Shown here piece by piece: positions 34,781-43,496 of a stretch of 64,000 bases of DNA (positions within the stretch are counted from its first letter, which is position 1; the number at the start of each line of letters is the position of its first letter). The translations under genes were made by a program, and so were the position numbers. A model generated the notes under the pieces. The model was not told the origin of the DNA, did not search any database, and worked only from the letters and a program-made list of their open reading frames with translations. This DNA comes from Wolbachia endosymbiont of Aedes albopictus (GTDB lineage Bacteria > Pseudomonadota > Alphaproteobacteria > Rickettsiales > Anaplasmataceae): positions 124,001 through 188,000 of the forward strand of contig NZ_CP101657.1 of the NCBI RefSeq assembly GCF_024804185.1. Reading direction: 5' to 3'.

Positions 34781-36499
34781 TCAAATTAACTCATCACTTT
34801 TATAAAACATTTCATTAAAATCATACAAAGTTCCAAAATCTTTATTTTGAACAAATAGATGACCATCTGTTATGTATGCCTTAGGCAGGGTAAATGGTTT
34901 ATCATAATGCTGCGATGCTGGCCTAACAATTTCATTATATAAAACCATTACTTGCTCGTAGTTATATCCATCACCAGCATGATATTTACCACGTACGGTA
35001 TCATAAAAATTCTTTATATCATCATATGTCACTTGCAGCTCCACCTCATACTTTCCCACTTCAAGAGGACTTCCTGTCCTTATTTTAAAGGGATGTTGTG
35101 CATCTGCAATACTGTTAGAATCTTCTGCTTCACTATCAGAATTTTTATCCATATTTTCTATCACACTTGCCATAACAGTTTCTTGTTCGTCTTCTATTGG
35201 TTTTGCTTGTTTTTCAATTTTATTATTGCTACTGTCAGTTTCCACAGTGACTTTTCTTGTTTCCATATCTTTTTGAGCTTTCTCATGACTTTGCTTGCGT
35301 ATTTCATCTCCATACAATTTCTCCTGCAGAGTTTTTTCCATATCATCATGCAAAGCTGATTGATCTTCAACATAACTACTACCATCATCTGCTTGCATTT
35401 GGTTAGATTCTTCTTTCTGTATAGTATCAACCGTTCCTTTCCCCTCAGACTTAATTTCATTTTCTACCTCATTTACACGCTTGTCATGAGGTATAACTTC
35501 CATATCTACCCAATTATCATTTTCCTCAAGCCTGTTCTCTAATTTTTCAGATAGCTGATCACCACTCAAATATGGTTCTTTTGAATATTTAGCGTAATTA
35601 TAGGGATCAGTGCTGTCTGCTGAATAAAACCCACTTTCAAAACCAGAGTAAGAGCTTTGATTGAGCACAAAAAACAAGTTTTCATAATCAACCAGCATCT
35701 CATCTCTAGGACTAACAAAATGCAAGTATTCATCGCCTTCCCATTCTGGGTGGTGTGTATATTTTGCTATGTAGTATTTGTTTGAATCAAGGACTATCTC
35801 CCCATCAAGTTGTAAAATTACTGCTGAACGCCCATTGCCTATATCATGACCTTTTATCACTTGAAATATTTTAATCTCATCCTTTTCTATAAGTTCTTTT
35901 AATTCCTCGTTCTTTTCATTTAACTCTTCCTCCCTTTGTCTTTCTTCTTCTCTTTCTCTTGCCAATCTTTCTGCTTCTTCATCAGCTTTCTTCTGCAGTT
36001 GTGAGAATACGTTTTGTAATACATCTTGTGTAGTTAAGTTGTTTGCATTGCTTAGCAATTTATTTAGTATGTTCGATACAGTTGGTAATAATTTACCATG
36101 GTCATCGAATTCTTTTTCCTTTGCTTTATCATAGTAATATGGGTTATAGATTGCACGTAGAGGATAAAAACCATAATCTGCGCTTGATACATCATGAGAT
36201 GATAGTTCCATTGAGAATCCGTAGTGATTAAGCGGAAGGTTGGAGGTTAAATGTCTACTGTTGTCATCCCTAACGGTTAGCTCATTTCTGTCACCATATT
36301 GGTTATAAGAGATATAAAAATTTTCAGGGTTGAGATTGAAGTGGTCATCTAAGTTATCAAATTGAACTGTACTGCCAAGTTGCTCACGCAAAAGATTTTT
36401 GCTTTCGTTTGTAAGCTTTATACGCGCAGAAAAGTAATATGGATCTATAAACTCGCCTTTTTCTATCTCAAAGTTCAAAGTAATCTTGTCGTTGACCAT
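34781..36499 (-). CDS. Unrecognised 572-aa protein with coiled-coil centre
   Basis: No family recognised. I chose ATG 36499 (MVNDKITLNF) because GGAGG lies about 6 nt upstream; an in-frame TTG at 36511 overlaps that site. Residues about 170-225 form a strongly charged helix (ADEEAERLAREREEERQREE), flanked by beta-rich regions with many Tyr and Asn. Residues about 330-460 are acidic and disordered, followed by a compact C-terminal domain. No signal peptide or membrane segment. It is upstream of the YopT-like frame on the same strand (115-nt gap), so it may be a cotranscribed effector or partner (inference). Confidence 0.7.
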   Translation of the reverse strand: MVNDKITLNFEIEKGEFIDPYYFSARIKLTNESKNLLREQLGSTVQFDNLDDHFNLNPENFYISYNQYGDRNELTVRDDNSRHLTSNLPLNHYGFSMELSSHDVSSADYGFYPLRAIYNPYYYDKAKEKEFDDHGKLLPTVSNILNKLLSNANNLTTQDVLQNVFSQLQKKADEEAERLAREREEERQREEELNEKNEELKELIEKDEIKIFQVIKGHDIGNGRSAVILQLDGEIVLDSNKYYIAKYTHHPEWEGDEYLHFVSPRDEMLVDYENLFFVLNQSSYSGFESGFYSADSTDPYNYAKYSKEPYLSGDQLSEKLENRLEENDNWVDMEVIPHDKRVNEVENEIKSEGKGTVDTIQKEESNQMQADDGSSYVEDQSALHDDMEKTLQEKLYGDEIRKQSHEKAQKDMETRKVTVETDSSNNKIEKQAKPIEDEQETVMASVIENMDKNSDSEAEDSNSIADAQHPFKIRTGSPLEVGKYEVELQVTYDDIKNFYDTVRGKYHAGDGYNYEQVMVLYNEIVRPASQHYDKPFTLPKAYITDGHLFVQNKDFGTLYDFNEMFYKSDELI

Positions 36500-36686
36500 T
36501 GGTACCTCCAAACATTATGTAAATCTATTCATTATTTTATTTATCAATCATACGGTATGTACTATGAAAAATGCGTTAAGTATTAAGATTTTTTTTCTGT
36601 ATCTAGATAAGGTAACAGTAATCTGTCATTTCATCGCGTAAAGCTGGAATACAGCTTTTTAAGTCATGAGAGCTACAAAAAATTAC

Positions 36687-36959
36687 TTGACAAACTTTGC
36701 CAGGTCCCTTATTGTAATGCTAAGGGTATTTATGACTCAAAACTTGTTTTTGACCTGCAGGCTCAATGACAAAATTCAGTAAAAAACTCAGAGTATTTAT
36801 TGGCGGATTACATAAAATTATAGCGGCTGCATGTCTTTTTTATTTTTTCTACATTCAGCCAAATCGCGCTTATTTTAAGCGTTAGCACATTATTACAGCG
36901 CCACTTACAGTAATATAGAGTCAAAACTCGCTACTCGGGGCTTCTTTTGCCTTTTTTTT
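36687..36959 (+). repeat. 273-bp promoter-bearing cassette, copy B
   Basis: Starts TTGACA (36687-36692), 17-nt spacer, TATTGT (36710-36715). It continues with GACTCAAAACTTG, the 39-codon frame, GCGCCACTTACAGTAATATAG, and GGCTTCTTTTGCC with eight T to 36959. From about 36732 on it is nearly base-identical to copy A; the promoter-proximal stem-loop is more diverged (GGTCCCTTATTGTAATG). Confidence 0.8.
36766..36885 (+). CDS. 39-aa membrane peptide of the repeated cassette (copy B)
   Basis: Same predicted peptide as copy A: basic start MTKFSKKLRV, hydrophobic core IIAAACLFYFFY, tail NRAYFKR. AGG lies 4 nt upstream of ATG 36766. Stop TAG at 36883-36885. Translation unproven. Confidence 0.4.
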   Translation: MTKFSKKLRVFIGGLHKIIAAACLFYFFYIQPNRAYFKR

Positions 36960-36999
36960 CGTTTGGTAAATTTCTTAATGTTTGTAGCTAAACGACAAC

Positions 37000-37440
37000 C
37001 GTCATCCCGCAGCGGGATGAAGGTCTGCGGCAGTATGACGGTTCGCGGTTGCATGACGAAACTTCGTCGTTCTGCTACTTGTTAGCAGAATCTATGCTGG
37101 GAGATACCGCGAATGAATCGCGGTATGACGGTTCGTGATGGTATGACGGTTCGTGGCGGAATGACGGTTAAGCAATTCGTCATCCTGCTACTTGTTAGCG
37201 GCTAAGAGATACCGCGAATGAATCGCAGTATGACGGTTCGTGACGGTATAACGGTTTGCGGCGGAATGACGGTTAAGCAATTCGTCATCCCGCTGCTTGT
37301 TAGCGGCTAAGAGATACCGCGAATGAATCGCGGTATGACGGTTCGTGGTGGAATGACGGTTAAGCAATTCGTCATCCCGCAGCGGGATCTCTTGTTAGCG
37401 GATGAGATACCGCGAATGAATCGCGGTATGACGTAGGGCT
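37000..37440. repeat. Tandem array with about 105-bp unit
   Basis: GAGATACCGCGAATGAATCGC recurs (one base different in the second unit) at 37101, 37206, 37311 and 37404, giving intervals of 105, 105 and 93 bp. Between them are CGGTATGACGG and AAGCAATTCGTCATCC units. The array follows cassette B. Wolbachia strain typing uses a 105-bp VNTR locus (known); whether this is that locus is not established here. Confidence 0.8.
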
Positions 37441-37824
37441 ACAGGTGTCATCCCAGTGCCTAGACACTGGGATCTAGCCTTTATTATTTGGTTGAAATTA
37501 AGTCTTCTGGATCCCAGTGTCAGCTACTTTCATGACATCATCATAAAGCAAACCAGTGTCACGCACTGGGATGACAAGAAAGGAGCTTGCATGATAGGAG
37601 AATTGGATTTGAGCTACTCAGATGACCCATGCAAACTGTAACCCTAAATGTTGGAGCACTGTCATACACTAAGCGCTGTAATAACAATTTTAGTCGCTTC
37701 ATACACTTATCATGCTAGTCATAACAGAAATAATTTTTACCAGAGATATTTATAAAATAATTGACATGATTTGGAAATATGTATACTATAGAACATTAAT
37801 AGTTAGTTAATTTGTAGGTGTAAT
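37441..37824. repeat. Palindromic repeats upstream of the J-domain gene
   Basis: From 37441 to about 37580 there are GTCATCCCAGTGCC...CACTGGGATCTAG palindromes. The rest is AT-rich with no gene seen; a short frame at 37456 is a repeat artefact. Confidence 0.6.
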
Positions 37825-38868
37825 GTGGCTAGAAATGTTTTGAATGAAAATGAGTAGCACGCTTTAAAGCAGTTGTTTTTAACATTTAATATTCAAAAGG
37901 AGGATGTGGTAAATTCTGACATTAAGAATATTAAGAAAAAACTTAGTCAACAATACCGTAAATTATCGTTAAAATATCATTCAGATAAAAACCCAAACAA
38001 TAAAGAAGCGGAGGAGAAATTTAAGGTTATTGCATTAAATAAGCCATTTTTTGAAGAATTTATAATAGAGCCATTGGAGAAAGGTCTCAATAAAAGAAAT
38101 AATTTAATAAAAGAATTACGCGGTAAGTTGTGGAGTCGCAGTTATGAAGAATTGCAAAAATACTTAGATGATAAGTGCAGAAATAAACTCTATAATAAGC
38201 AGCAGTCAATTAACAATAATGTAACTGCTTATATAAAATATTCTTCTTATTCAAATCTCTTAGGAGTTCTTTTAGTACCCTTCACATCAATTGCATTTTT
38301 AATAATTAATGGTATTTCTTCTAATGTACCAATAGCAGTAGGTTTTCTTGCTCCCTTGTTAGCAGAATCTATTTTGAGTCTAGCTGTTAAGAGCATTTAT
38401 ACTAGAAATGGGAAAGAGTTTAATCATCAGGCTAATATTTTATTATTGTTTAACTTTGACCAAGAATGCGAAAATTTTTCAAAGAGTGATAGGACTAAAT
38501 TAAAGTGGCTAAAAAATTCAGTTATTTTGAGCAACACAATCTGTACATCTTTAATGTTTTTCGGTGTGGGATTAGATTTAGTTGCCAACGGTTTTGGTAT
38601 AACTAACTCTATGATGTTATCCGGCTTATTACTTTCATTACCATTCACGCTTTTAATTGTTACTTCACCTATTTTAAATGCTGCAAGTAATTATATTCTC
38701 AAAAAGATAGCTATAAATTCAATTGAGGAGCAATTTAAAGGTGATGATCAGTTTATAGAAGTCGATAACGAAAAGCCAAGCAGTACTATGAGCAATCAAA
38801 GTTATTTCCCCATCGGTCAGTTAATATCATCAAAGTTAGCTATTCTCCATAGCGAAGTCTCTAGCTAG
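37825..38868 (+). pseudogene. J-domain-like membrane protein, early stop and HPD-to-HSD change
   Basis: The natural start appears to be GTG 37825 with AGG upstream (VARNVLNENE), but codon 11 is TAG (37855-37857), after which HALKQLFLTFNIQK continues in frame. A TTG at 37873 could restart. The J-domain core reads LSQQYRKLSLKYHSDKNPNNKEAEEKF; the invariant HPD that stimulates DnaK is HSD here, so Hsp70 activation is doubtful. Downstream are four hydrophobic segments (about 120-140, 150-165, 220-240 and 250-270 from the TTG). Its 3' end overlaps the convergent folC end by 33 nt. Whether the remainder is translated is unclear. Confidence 0.6.
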
Positions 38869-40179
38869 GAACAATGAGCCACAGATTAGTATGGTTTTGA
38901 CGTTTTGGATAGAGGCTTTTAATATGTGATTTGATATTGCATCGCCAATTGATTCACATTCAACTGCTTTTATTCCTATGTTATTGGCTTTTTCCCTAAT
39001 CAAATTTGTATTTGTTGCTTTAGGTTCAGACTTAACACAAACCGCACATAGTAGCTTGATATATGGCTTTAAGTGCTCCAAGAACTCTTCCACATTTCTG
39101 TTACGGGTAACACCAAAAACCACATAGATACCTTCAGCAAAATTATCTTTTACCCACTGAGATAGCACTCTAGCACCGTCATTATTGTGTGCACCATCTA
39201 AAAATAATTGCCAATTTTTCGGTAGTAGGGAAATTAAATTACCCTCTCTTATGAACTCTAGTCGTGCAGGCCAGTAGGTACGCTGTAAACCTGAAGTGAT
39301 ATCCTCTTCTCCAATATCAAATCCATATTTTCCACTTAAAATACTACATGCTGCAATAGCATTGCCTGCATTAATCACCTGATGATCACCCTTTAAAGAT
39401 GGCAAAGAAAATTCTATTGATTGAATAGCTGATTGAAAAATCATTTGAGCTCCAGCACGTGACCTCTCATTTTTTTGTTTCTGGATCCCAGTTTGGATGA
39501 CAGATAGTCGTTTTTTGCAATTCCATTCAAGGCCTCCTCTATACAGAGGAGATTTCTTATTTATTGCGTGGTGTTCTAGCATGTTCATTATAGATTTTTC
39601 TTGTGGTGCTATTACGCAAGGAACATTAGGTTTCATTATTCCAGCCTTTTCACCTGCTATAATTTCTATAGTAGGGCCAAGATATTCTGTATGATCAAGA
39701 GCAATGGAAGTAATGATTGTTAAAATCGGACTATCTATAACATTTGTTGCATCAAGTCTTCCACCCATACCCACTTCAACTAAAGTTATATCGGCTTTAT
39801 GACGAGAAAAAGCTAAAAAAGCTGCAATAGTTGCAGCTTCAAACAGAGTGATAGGTTGTTCTGCAATTACGGCACGGCATTCTTCTAATAAGCTATATAA
39901 TTCATTATCGTTGATATAACTGCCTGCAATAACTATTCTTTCATTAAAATTCACCAAATGTGGAGAAGTGTATGCATGGACCTTATACCCTGCTGCTTGC
40001 ATTATATATCTTATAAATGCTAGTGTTGAGCCTTTCCCGTTAGTTCCAGCTATATGAATTATGGGCGGCATTTTTTTCTCAGGATTGCCCAATTTATTTA
40101 GAAAGCTTTTTATGCGATCAAGAGAAAAATCCTTTGGTCTACTACCAAGCGGTTTAGGCCAGTGAGGCATATATATCAT
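38836..40179 (-). CDS. folC: Folylpolyglutamate/dihydrofolate synthase with in-frame repeat insertion
   Basis: FolC adds glutamate to folates, and in many bacteria also makes dihydrofolate from dihydropteroate. The 447-residue product has the P-loop IAGTNGKGST (about 43-52), HAYTSPHLVNFNERI, LVEVGMGGRLDATNV, LDHTEYLG and the C-terminal FLDGAHNNDGARVL. About 25 residues (SPLYRGGLEWNC...LSVIQTGIQ) near 215-240 come from a palindromic repeat inserted at roughly 39478-39552 without breaking the frame. It starts inside the end of mlaC with a 4-nt ATGA overlap. Confidence 0.92.
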   Translation of the reverse strand: MIYMPHWPKPLGSRPKDFSLDRIKSFLNKLGNPEKKMPPIIHIAGTNGKGSTLAFIRYIMQAAGYKVHAYTSPHLVNFNERIVIAGSYINDNELYSLLEECRAVIAEQPITLFEAATIAAFLAFSRHKADITLVEVGMGGRLDATNVIDSPILTIITSIALDHTEYLGPTIEIIAGEKAGIMKPNVPCVIAPQEKSIMNMLEHHAINKKSPLYRGGLEWNCKKRLSVIQTGIQKQKNERSRAGAQMIFQSAIQSIEFSLPSLKGDHQVINAGNAIAACSILSGKYGFDIGEEDITSGLQRTYWPARLEFIREGNLISLLPKNWQLFLDGAHNNDGARVLSQWVKDNFAEGIYVVFGVTRNRNVEEFLEHLKPYIKLLCAVCVKSEPKATNTNLIREKANNIGIKAVECESIGDAISNHILKASIQNVKTILICGSLFLARDFAMENS

Positions 40180-40766
40180 GGATTGTTATTGCATTTTAAT
40201 TCAGCTATAACGCTTGCTATGCCATGCGTGTCGATTTTTTCACTAAATTGAGAACGTTGATTAATAGCAATACTTATTCCACTCATTACAACATCACTTA
40301 TCAAGAAAGAACTGTTATTTTTAGTAACTTTAAAATCAATATTTGTAAATTCTTCATCACCGTAAGAAAATCTTGTACCAATTAAGCAAGTTTCATCGTC
40401 AACTGCTTTTGTACTCATTATGATCATTTCACTATCATGCATGTATTTATATAAAATTTTAACGCACAAACGCGTAAGATACACTTCATACTCTCTTAAA
40501 AAGTCTTCTTTTTCTTTTTGTTTAACTAAAGCCCAATGTTTTCCTATAACGAATTGCGATATTCCTTTGAGGTTAACATTATTCTGAATGACCTCCTGAA
40601 GCTTTTCGTGTACATGTCCTAGGTTTTTTCTATTTCCTTTTGTAGATATACCATCCACTTGTTGCTTCATAGTATGCACAAAAATTTTGTGATCTGTACA
40701 ACTAGTGTAAGCTCTTGAAGAAATTACAATAAAAACAATAATAATTAAAACTTTAGTAATATTCAT
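40176..40766 (-). CDS. mlaC: MlaC-like phospholipid transport substrate-binding protein
   Basis: MlaC shuttles phospholipid across the periplasm between the Mla outer-membrane complex and the inner-membrane ABC transporter. The 196-residue protein has an N-terminal signal sequence (about 1-20), ISQFVIGKHWALVKQKEKEDF, a central Tyr-rich helix (LTRLCVKILYKYM), and the family-like ISDVVMSGISIAINQRSQF near the C-terminus. The other Mla genes are not in the window. The stop overlaps the folC start by 4 nt. Confidence 0.82.
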   Translation of the reverse strand: MNITKVLIIIVFIVISSRAYTSCTDHKIFVHTMKQQVDGISTKGNRKNLGHVHEKLQEVIQNNVNLKGISQFVIGKHWALVKQKEKEDFLREYEVYLTRLCVKILYKYMHDSEMIIMSTKAVDDETCLIGTRFSYGDEEFTNIDFKVTKNNSSFLISDVVMSGISIAINQRSQFSEKIDTHGIASVIAELKCNNNP

Positions 40767-40848
40767 GAGATATATTTATTAATCATGATACTTAGGATGC
40801 AAAGTTTAATAAAGATTAAATAATAATCGCTGACTTTTAATATACCTA

Positions 40849-40878
40849 TAGACATGCCTTATGTAAATCATCTATAAT
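40849..40878 (+). promoter_or_regulatory. Strong sigma70 promoter for the 6S-like RNA
   Basis: TAGACA (40849-40854), 18-nt spacer, perfect TATAAT (40873-40878). The predicted start, 7-8 nt further on, coincides with the 5' strand of the long terminal helix of the RNA described below. Confidence 0.7.
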
Positions 40879-40885
40879 TCAAGTA

Positions 40886-41043
40886 AGGGTCTGTGCTATG
40901 CGTTATAAGTTAAGTTAAATTTCCCGAGCGATAATTTCTAGTCAAGGGAATTGCCTCTATTAATTTCGTTGAAATTAATACGCGATGCCCACCTTAACTT
41001 TAGTCTCAGGAATCTACTAAGGCTGACGATAGATACGGATCCT
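40886..41043 (+). ncRNA. ssrS: Probable 6S RNA
   Basis: 6S RNA mimics an open promoter and sequesters housekeeping RNA polymerase. About 158 nt fold into a closing helix between AGGGTCTGT (40886) and ACGGATCCT (to 41043), nine pairs with two G-U. A second helix pairs the ATAAGTTAAG and CTTAACTTTA segments. Between them is a large internal region with CCCGAGCGAT, resembling the E. coli 6S segment CCTGAGCCGAT, and GATGCCCACCTTAA, resembling its CACCTT segment. A hairpin ATTAATTT/AAATTAAT lies inside. A consensus promoter precedes it and no protein start fits. Confidence 0.6.
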
Positions 41044-41064
41044 ATTTTGATTGGTTTAACATTT

Positions 41065-41532
41065 ATGCTTCATCAATACAGAGAACAAGGTACCTTCCTA
41101 TGTTCGCCTAATGAAGTATTCCAAGTTGTAATTGATGTTGAAAGGTATCCTGATTTTGTTCCTTGGTGCAAAGCCGTTTATATAAAAGAAAAAATTAACA
41201 GCCAAATGGTTGTAGATCTCCTCGCAGCTTTTCATGGAATTAAAGGTAGATATACATCAGAAGTTACTTCTCTTTCTCCAAGTGGAACAAATGAAGGTTG
41301 GATAAAAGCTGTATCATCAAATGGAATATTTAAATATCTATACAATGAATGGCAATTCATTCCCATAGATGAAAATAAAACTATGGTAAAGTTTTATATA
41401 GAGTTTAAGTTTAAGTCCAACTCCAACTCATTTTCCACTTTATTAAACTCAGTATATAAATATACACAGAGTAAAATAATTGCTGCATTTAAAGATAGGG
41501 CTGAAAGCCTTGCTAAACAAAAGTTATCTTGA
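41065..41532 (+). CDS. RatA/Coq10-like START-domain protein
   Basis: The 155-residue product from ATG 41065 has the family pattern SPNEVFQVVIDVERYPDFVPWCK, then LLAAFHGIKGRYTSEV, and ends with a long helix. This polyketide cyclase/START-like family includes mitochondrial Coq10 (ubiquinone binding) and bacterial RatA. Either role is possible; in alphaproteobacteria a quinone-related role is usual (inference). An upstream extension to 40951 would run through the 6S-like RNA and is rejected as the start. Confidence 0.85.
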   Translation: MLHQYREQGTFLCSPNEVFQVVIDVERYPDFVPWCKAVYIKEKINSQMVVDLLAAFHGIKGRYTSEVTSLSPSGTNEGWIKAVSSNGIFKYLYNEWQFIPIDENKTMVKFYIEFKFKSNSNSFSTLLNSVYKYTQSKIIAAFKDRAESLAKQKLS

Positions 41533-41585
41533 CATTATTAATATAAATATGTAATTTTTTTAGTAAGTTAAGTGTTTGTATTGTA

Positions 41586-42281
41586 ATGATTTTCAGACTA
41601 TTGTTTTTACTAATTCTTATGAGTGTTAATTCTTATGCAGTTGTTAAATCCAGTAACCAACATATTCAAAAAGAAACTAATGAAATAACATCAAAGGAGT
41701 TACTATCACTATTACCTGATGATAAATTATTAGGAGATCCAAAAGCACCAATTCTAATGATAGAATATGCTTCATTAACTTGCTATCACTGCTCTCTTTT
41801 TCATAAGAATGTTTTTCCTAAAATTAAAGAGAAATATATAGACACAGGTAAGATGTTATATATATTTCGTCATTTTCCTTTGGATTACAGAGGGCTAAAG
41901 GCTGCAATGCTAAGTCATTGCTATGAAAAACAAGAAGACTACTTTAATTTTAACAAAGCTGTTTTTAACTCAATAGATTCGTGGAATTACTACAATTTAA
42001 GTGATTTGACTTTACTACAAAGAATTGCTGCACTAAGCAACTTAAAGCAAGATGCATTTAACCAATGCATTAATGATAAGAAAATAATGGATAAAATCAT
42101 AAATGATAAATCACTGGCAATCAATAAACTTGGTATCACAGCCACTCCAATATTTTTCATCAAGCTTAACGATGGTAAGTCATATATAGAGCATAATAAA
42201 GTTAAACATGAAGGGTATAAAGAGCTGAAATATCTCACTGATGTGATAGATAAATTATATGAAAAAGCTATAGTGAAGTAA
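41586..42281 (+). CDS. dsbA: DsbA-family thiol oxidoreductase
   Basis: Secreted thioredoxin-fold protein that introduces or isomerises disulfides in the periplasm. The 231-residue product has a signal sequence (about 1-18), the active site CYHC (Cys66-Cys69) preceded by MIEYASLT, RHFPLDYRGLKAAMLSHC, and the cis-proline loop GITATPIFFI. Wolbachia encode two alpha-DsbA proteins (known); which one this is cannot be settled from memory. It starts 53 nt after the ratA-like gene on the same strand. Confidence 0.9.
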   Translation: MIFRLLFLLILMSVNSYAVVKSSNQHIQKETNEITSKELLSLLPDDKLLGDPKAPILMIEYASLTCYHCSLFHKNVFPKIKEKYIDTGKMLYIFRHFPLDYRGLKAAMLSHCYEKQEDYFNFNKAVFNSIDSWNYYNLSDLTLLQRIAALSNLKQDAFNQCINDKKIMDKIINDKSLAINKLGITATPIFFIKLNDGKSYIEHNKVKHEGYKELKYLTDVIDKLYEKAIVK

Positions 42282-42310
42282 TACCACTGTAGCTTACCAT
42301 ATAAAAGACT

Positions 42311-42589
42311 CTATGTTGAACCATTGTTTTTCACTACTGTTTGTTGTTTTTTACGCTCAAACTCTCTTTTTTTACTGTGCCAAGTGTAGTAATACATAGC
42401 GATTTTATTCTCTATTAATACTATTGTCCCATCATAAAACTGAACCATATCCATAACTTTTCTCTGAGCTTCATTAAAACGTTCTTTATACTTTTCACGA
42501 TAAGCTGGATTATGTAGTAACATAACCCCTTCATTCTTGTTAGATTTTTTATTTAACGTTTCAACTTCACTGGCAGTAGTATAAGACAT
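42311..42589 (-). CDS. Small conserved-looking protein (92 aa), unrecognised
   Basis: A hydrophilic, helix-prone product with HNPAYREKYKERFNEAQRKVMDMVQFYDG and an aromatic AMYYYTWHSKKREFE segment. A strong ribosome-binding site (AGAGGGGG) lies about 6 nt before the ATG, which supports a real gene. No family recognised with confidence. It is convergent with the dsbA-like gene. A 258-nt AT-rich gap to 42848 shows nothing else. Confidence 0.65.
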   Translation of the reverse strand: MSYTTASEVETLNKKSNKNEGVMLLHNPAYREKYKERFNEAQRKVMDMVQFYDGTIVLIENKIAMYYYTWHSKKREFERKKQQTVVKNNGST

Positions 42590-42847
42590 ATAACCCCCTC
42601 TAATTGATTATAAAAATTATATTTTAAAAAGAGAAATGCGCATAAACAATCCCTTTAATTCTAGTATAATAATCGATTGTTTATTATACTAGTTAACCAT
42701 AGTACGATATATAATAATTTTTGTCACTTAAAATTTTATACTATGAAATAATAACTTAAAATAAATGTTTTTATTATTTTGAACTATATTATTATATTTA
42801 TAAACTGTGTATGAATTAAGCCTCCCTAATTTATAATATAAAACGTA

Positions 42848-43495
42848 ATGCGTAATAATTCTAGTATAAAATTATTATATATAAGAAATCTATTTGCAAA
42901 AGAATATAAAAAAATAGAAGAATATTGTATTCTTAAAAAAAAGCAACATATTCAGATTGGCCCTGAAGAAGGAAAGCTATTAAGTTTATTTATAAAAATC
43001 CATAAAATCAAAAGTATTGTTGAGGTTGGCACATTATACGGTTATTCGTCGATTTGCATGGCAAAAGCTCTACTAGAAGACGGTCATATATATACAATAG
43101 AAAATAATCCTCAACACTCAAGAATAGCAAAAAAAAATTTTAGTGCTTTTAATCTAAGTGATAAAATTACTCTAATAGAAGGTGATGCACTGGAAAAAAT
43201 TAATGAATTATCAACAAAGGCACCATTTGACATGATATTCATCGATGCTGACAAAAGTAGTTATCCTAAGTATTTAGATTGGGCAGAGTCATACATTAAA
43301 CAAGATGGGCTAATCGTTGCAGATAACACTCTATTATTTGATACAGTATTTTTAGAATCGCCTCCAAAAGAAGTATCAGAAAAATCATGGCATGCTATGA
43401 GGGAGTTTAATAATAGATTATCAGATGAAAAGAAATATTTCTCTGTATTGATTCCAACTGATGAAGGAATGACTGTAGCTTTAAAGCTAACATAA
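42848..43495 (+). CDS. O-methyltransferase (class I SAM-dependent)
   Basis: Family of catechol- and caffeoyl-CoA-type O-methyltransferases. SAM-binding motif I is IVEVGTLYGYSSICMA, motif with acidic residue DGHIYTIENN, EGDALEKI, and the metal- and substrate-binding FDMIFIDADKSSYPKYLDWAE followed by GLIVADNTLLF. 215 residues, full family length. The substrate is unknown. It ends one base before the convergent GST-like gene. Confidence 0.88.
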   Translation: MRNNSSIKLLYIRNLFAKEYKKIEEYCILKKKQHIQIGPEEGKLLSLFIKIHKIKSIVEVGTLYGYSSICMAKALLEDGHIYTIENNPQHSRIAKKNFSAFNLSDKITLIEGDALEKINELSTKAPFDMIFIDADKSSYPKYLDWAESYIKQDGLIVADNTLLFDTVFLESPPKEVSEKSWHAMREFNNRLSDEKKYFSVLIPTDEGMTVALKLT

Positions 43496-43496
43496 G

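Noticed and set aside
36997..37440. CRISPR array, because of regularly spaced repeats
   Set aside because: Units are about 105 bp with near-identical spacers and no cas genes; it is a tandem repeat.
37456..37641. 61-codon plus-strand frame
   Set aside because: It is a translation of palindromic repeats (PRHWD, SVTHWDD), which give such peptides wherever they occur.
40951..41064. N-terminal extension of the ratA-like protein
   Set aside because: It starts at TTG, has no family similarity and lies within the structured 6S-like RNA.
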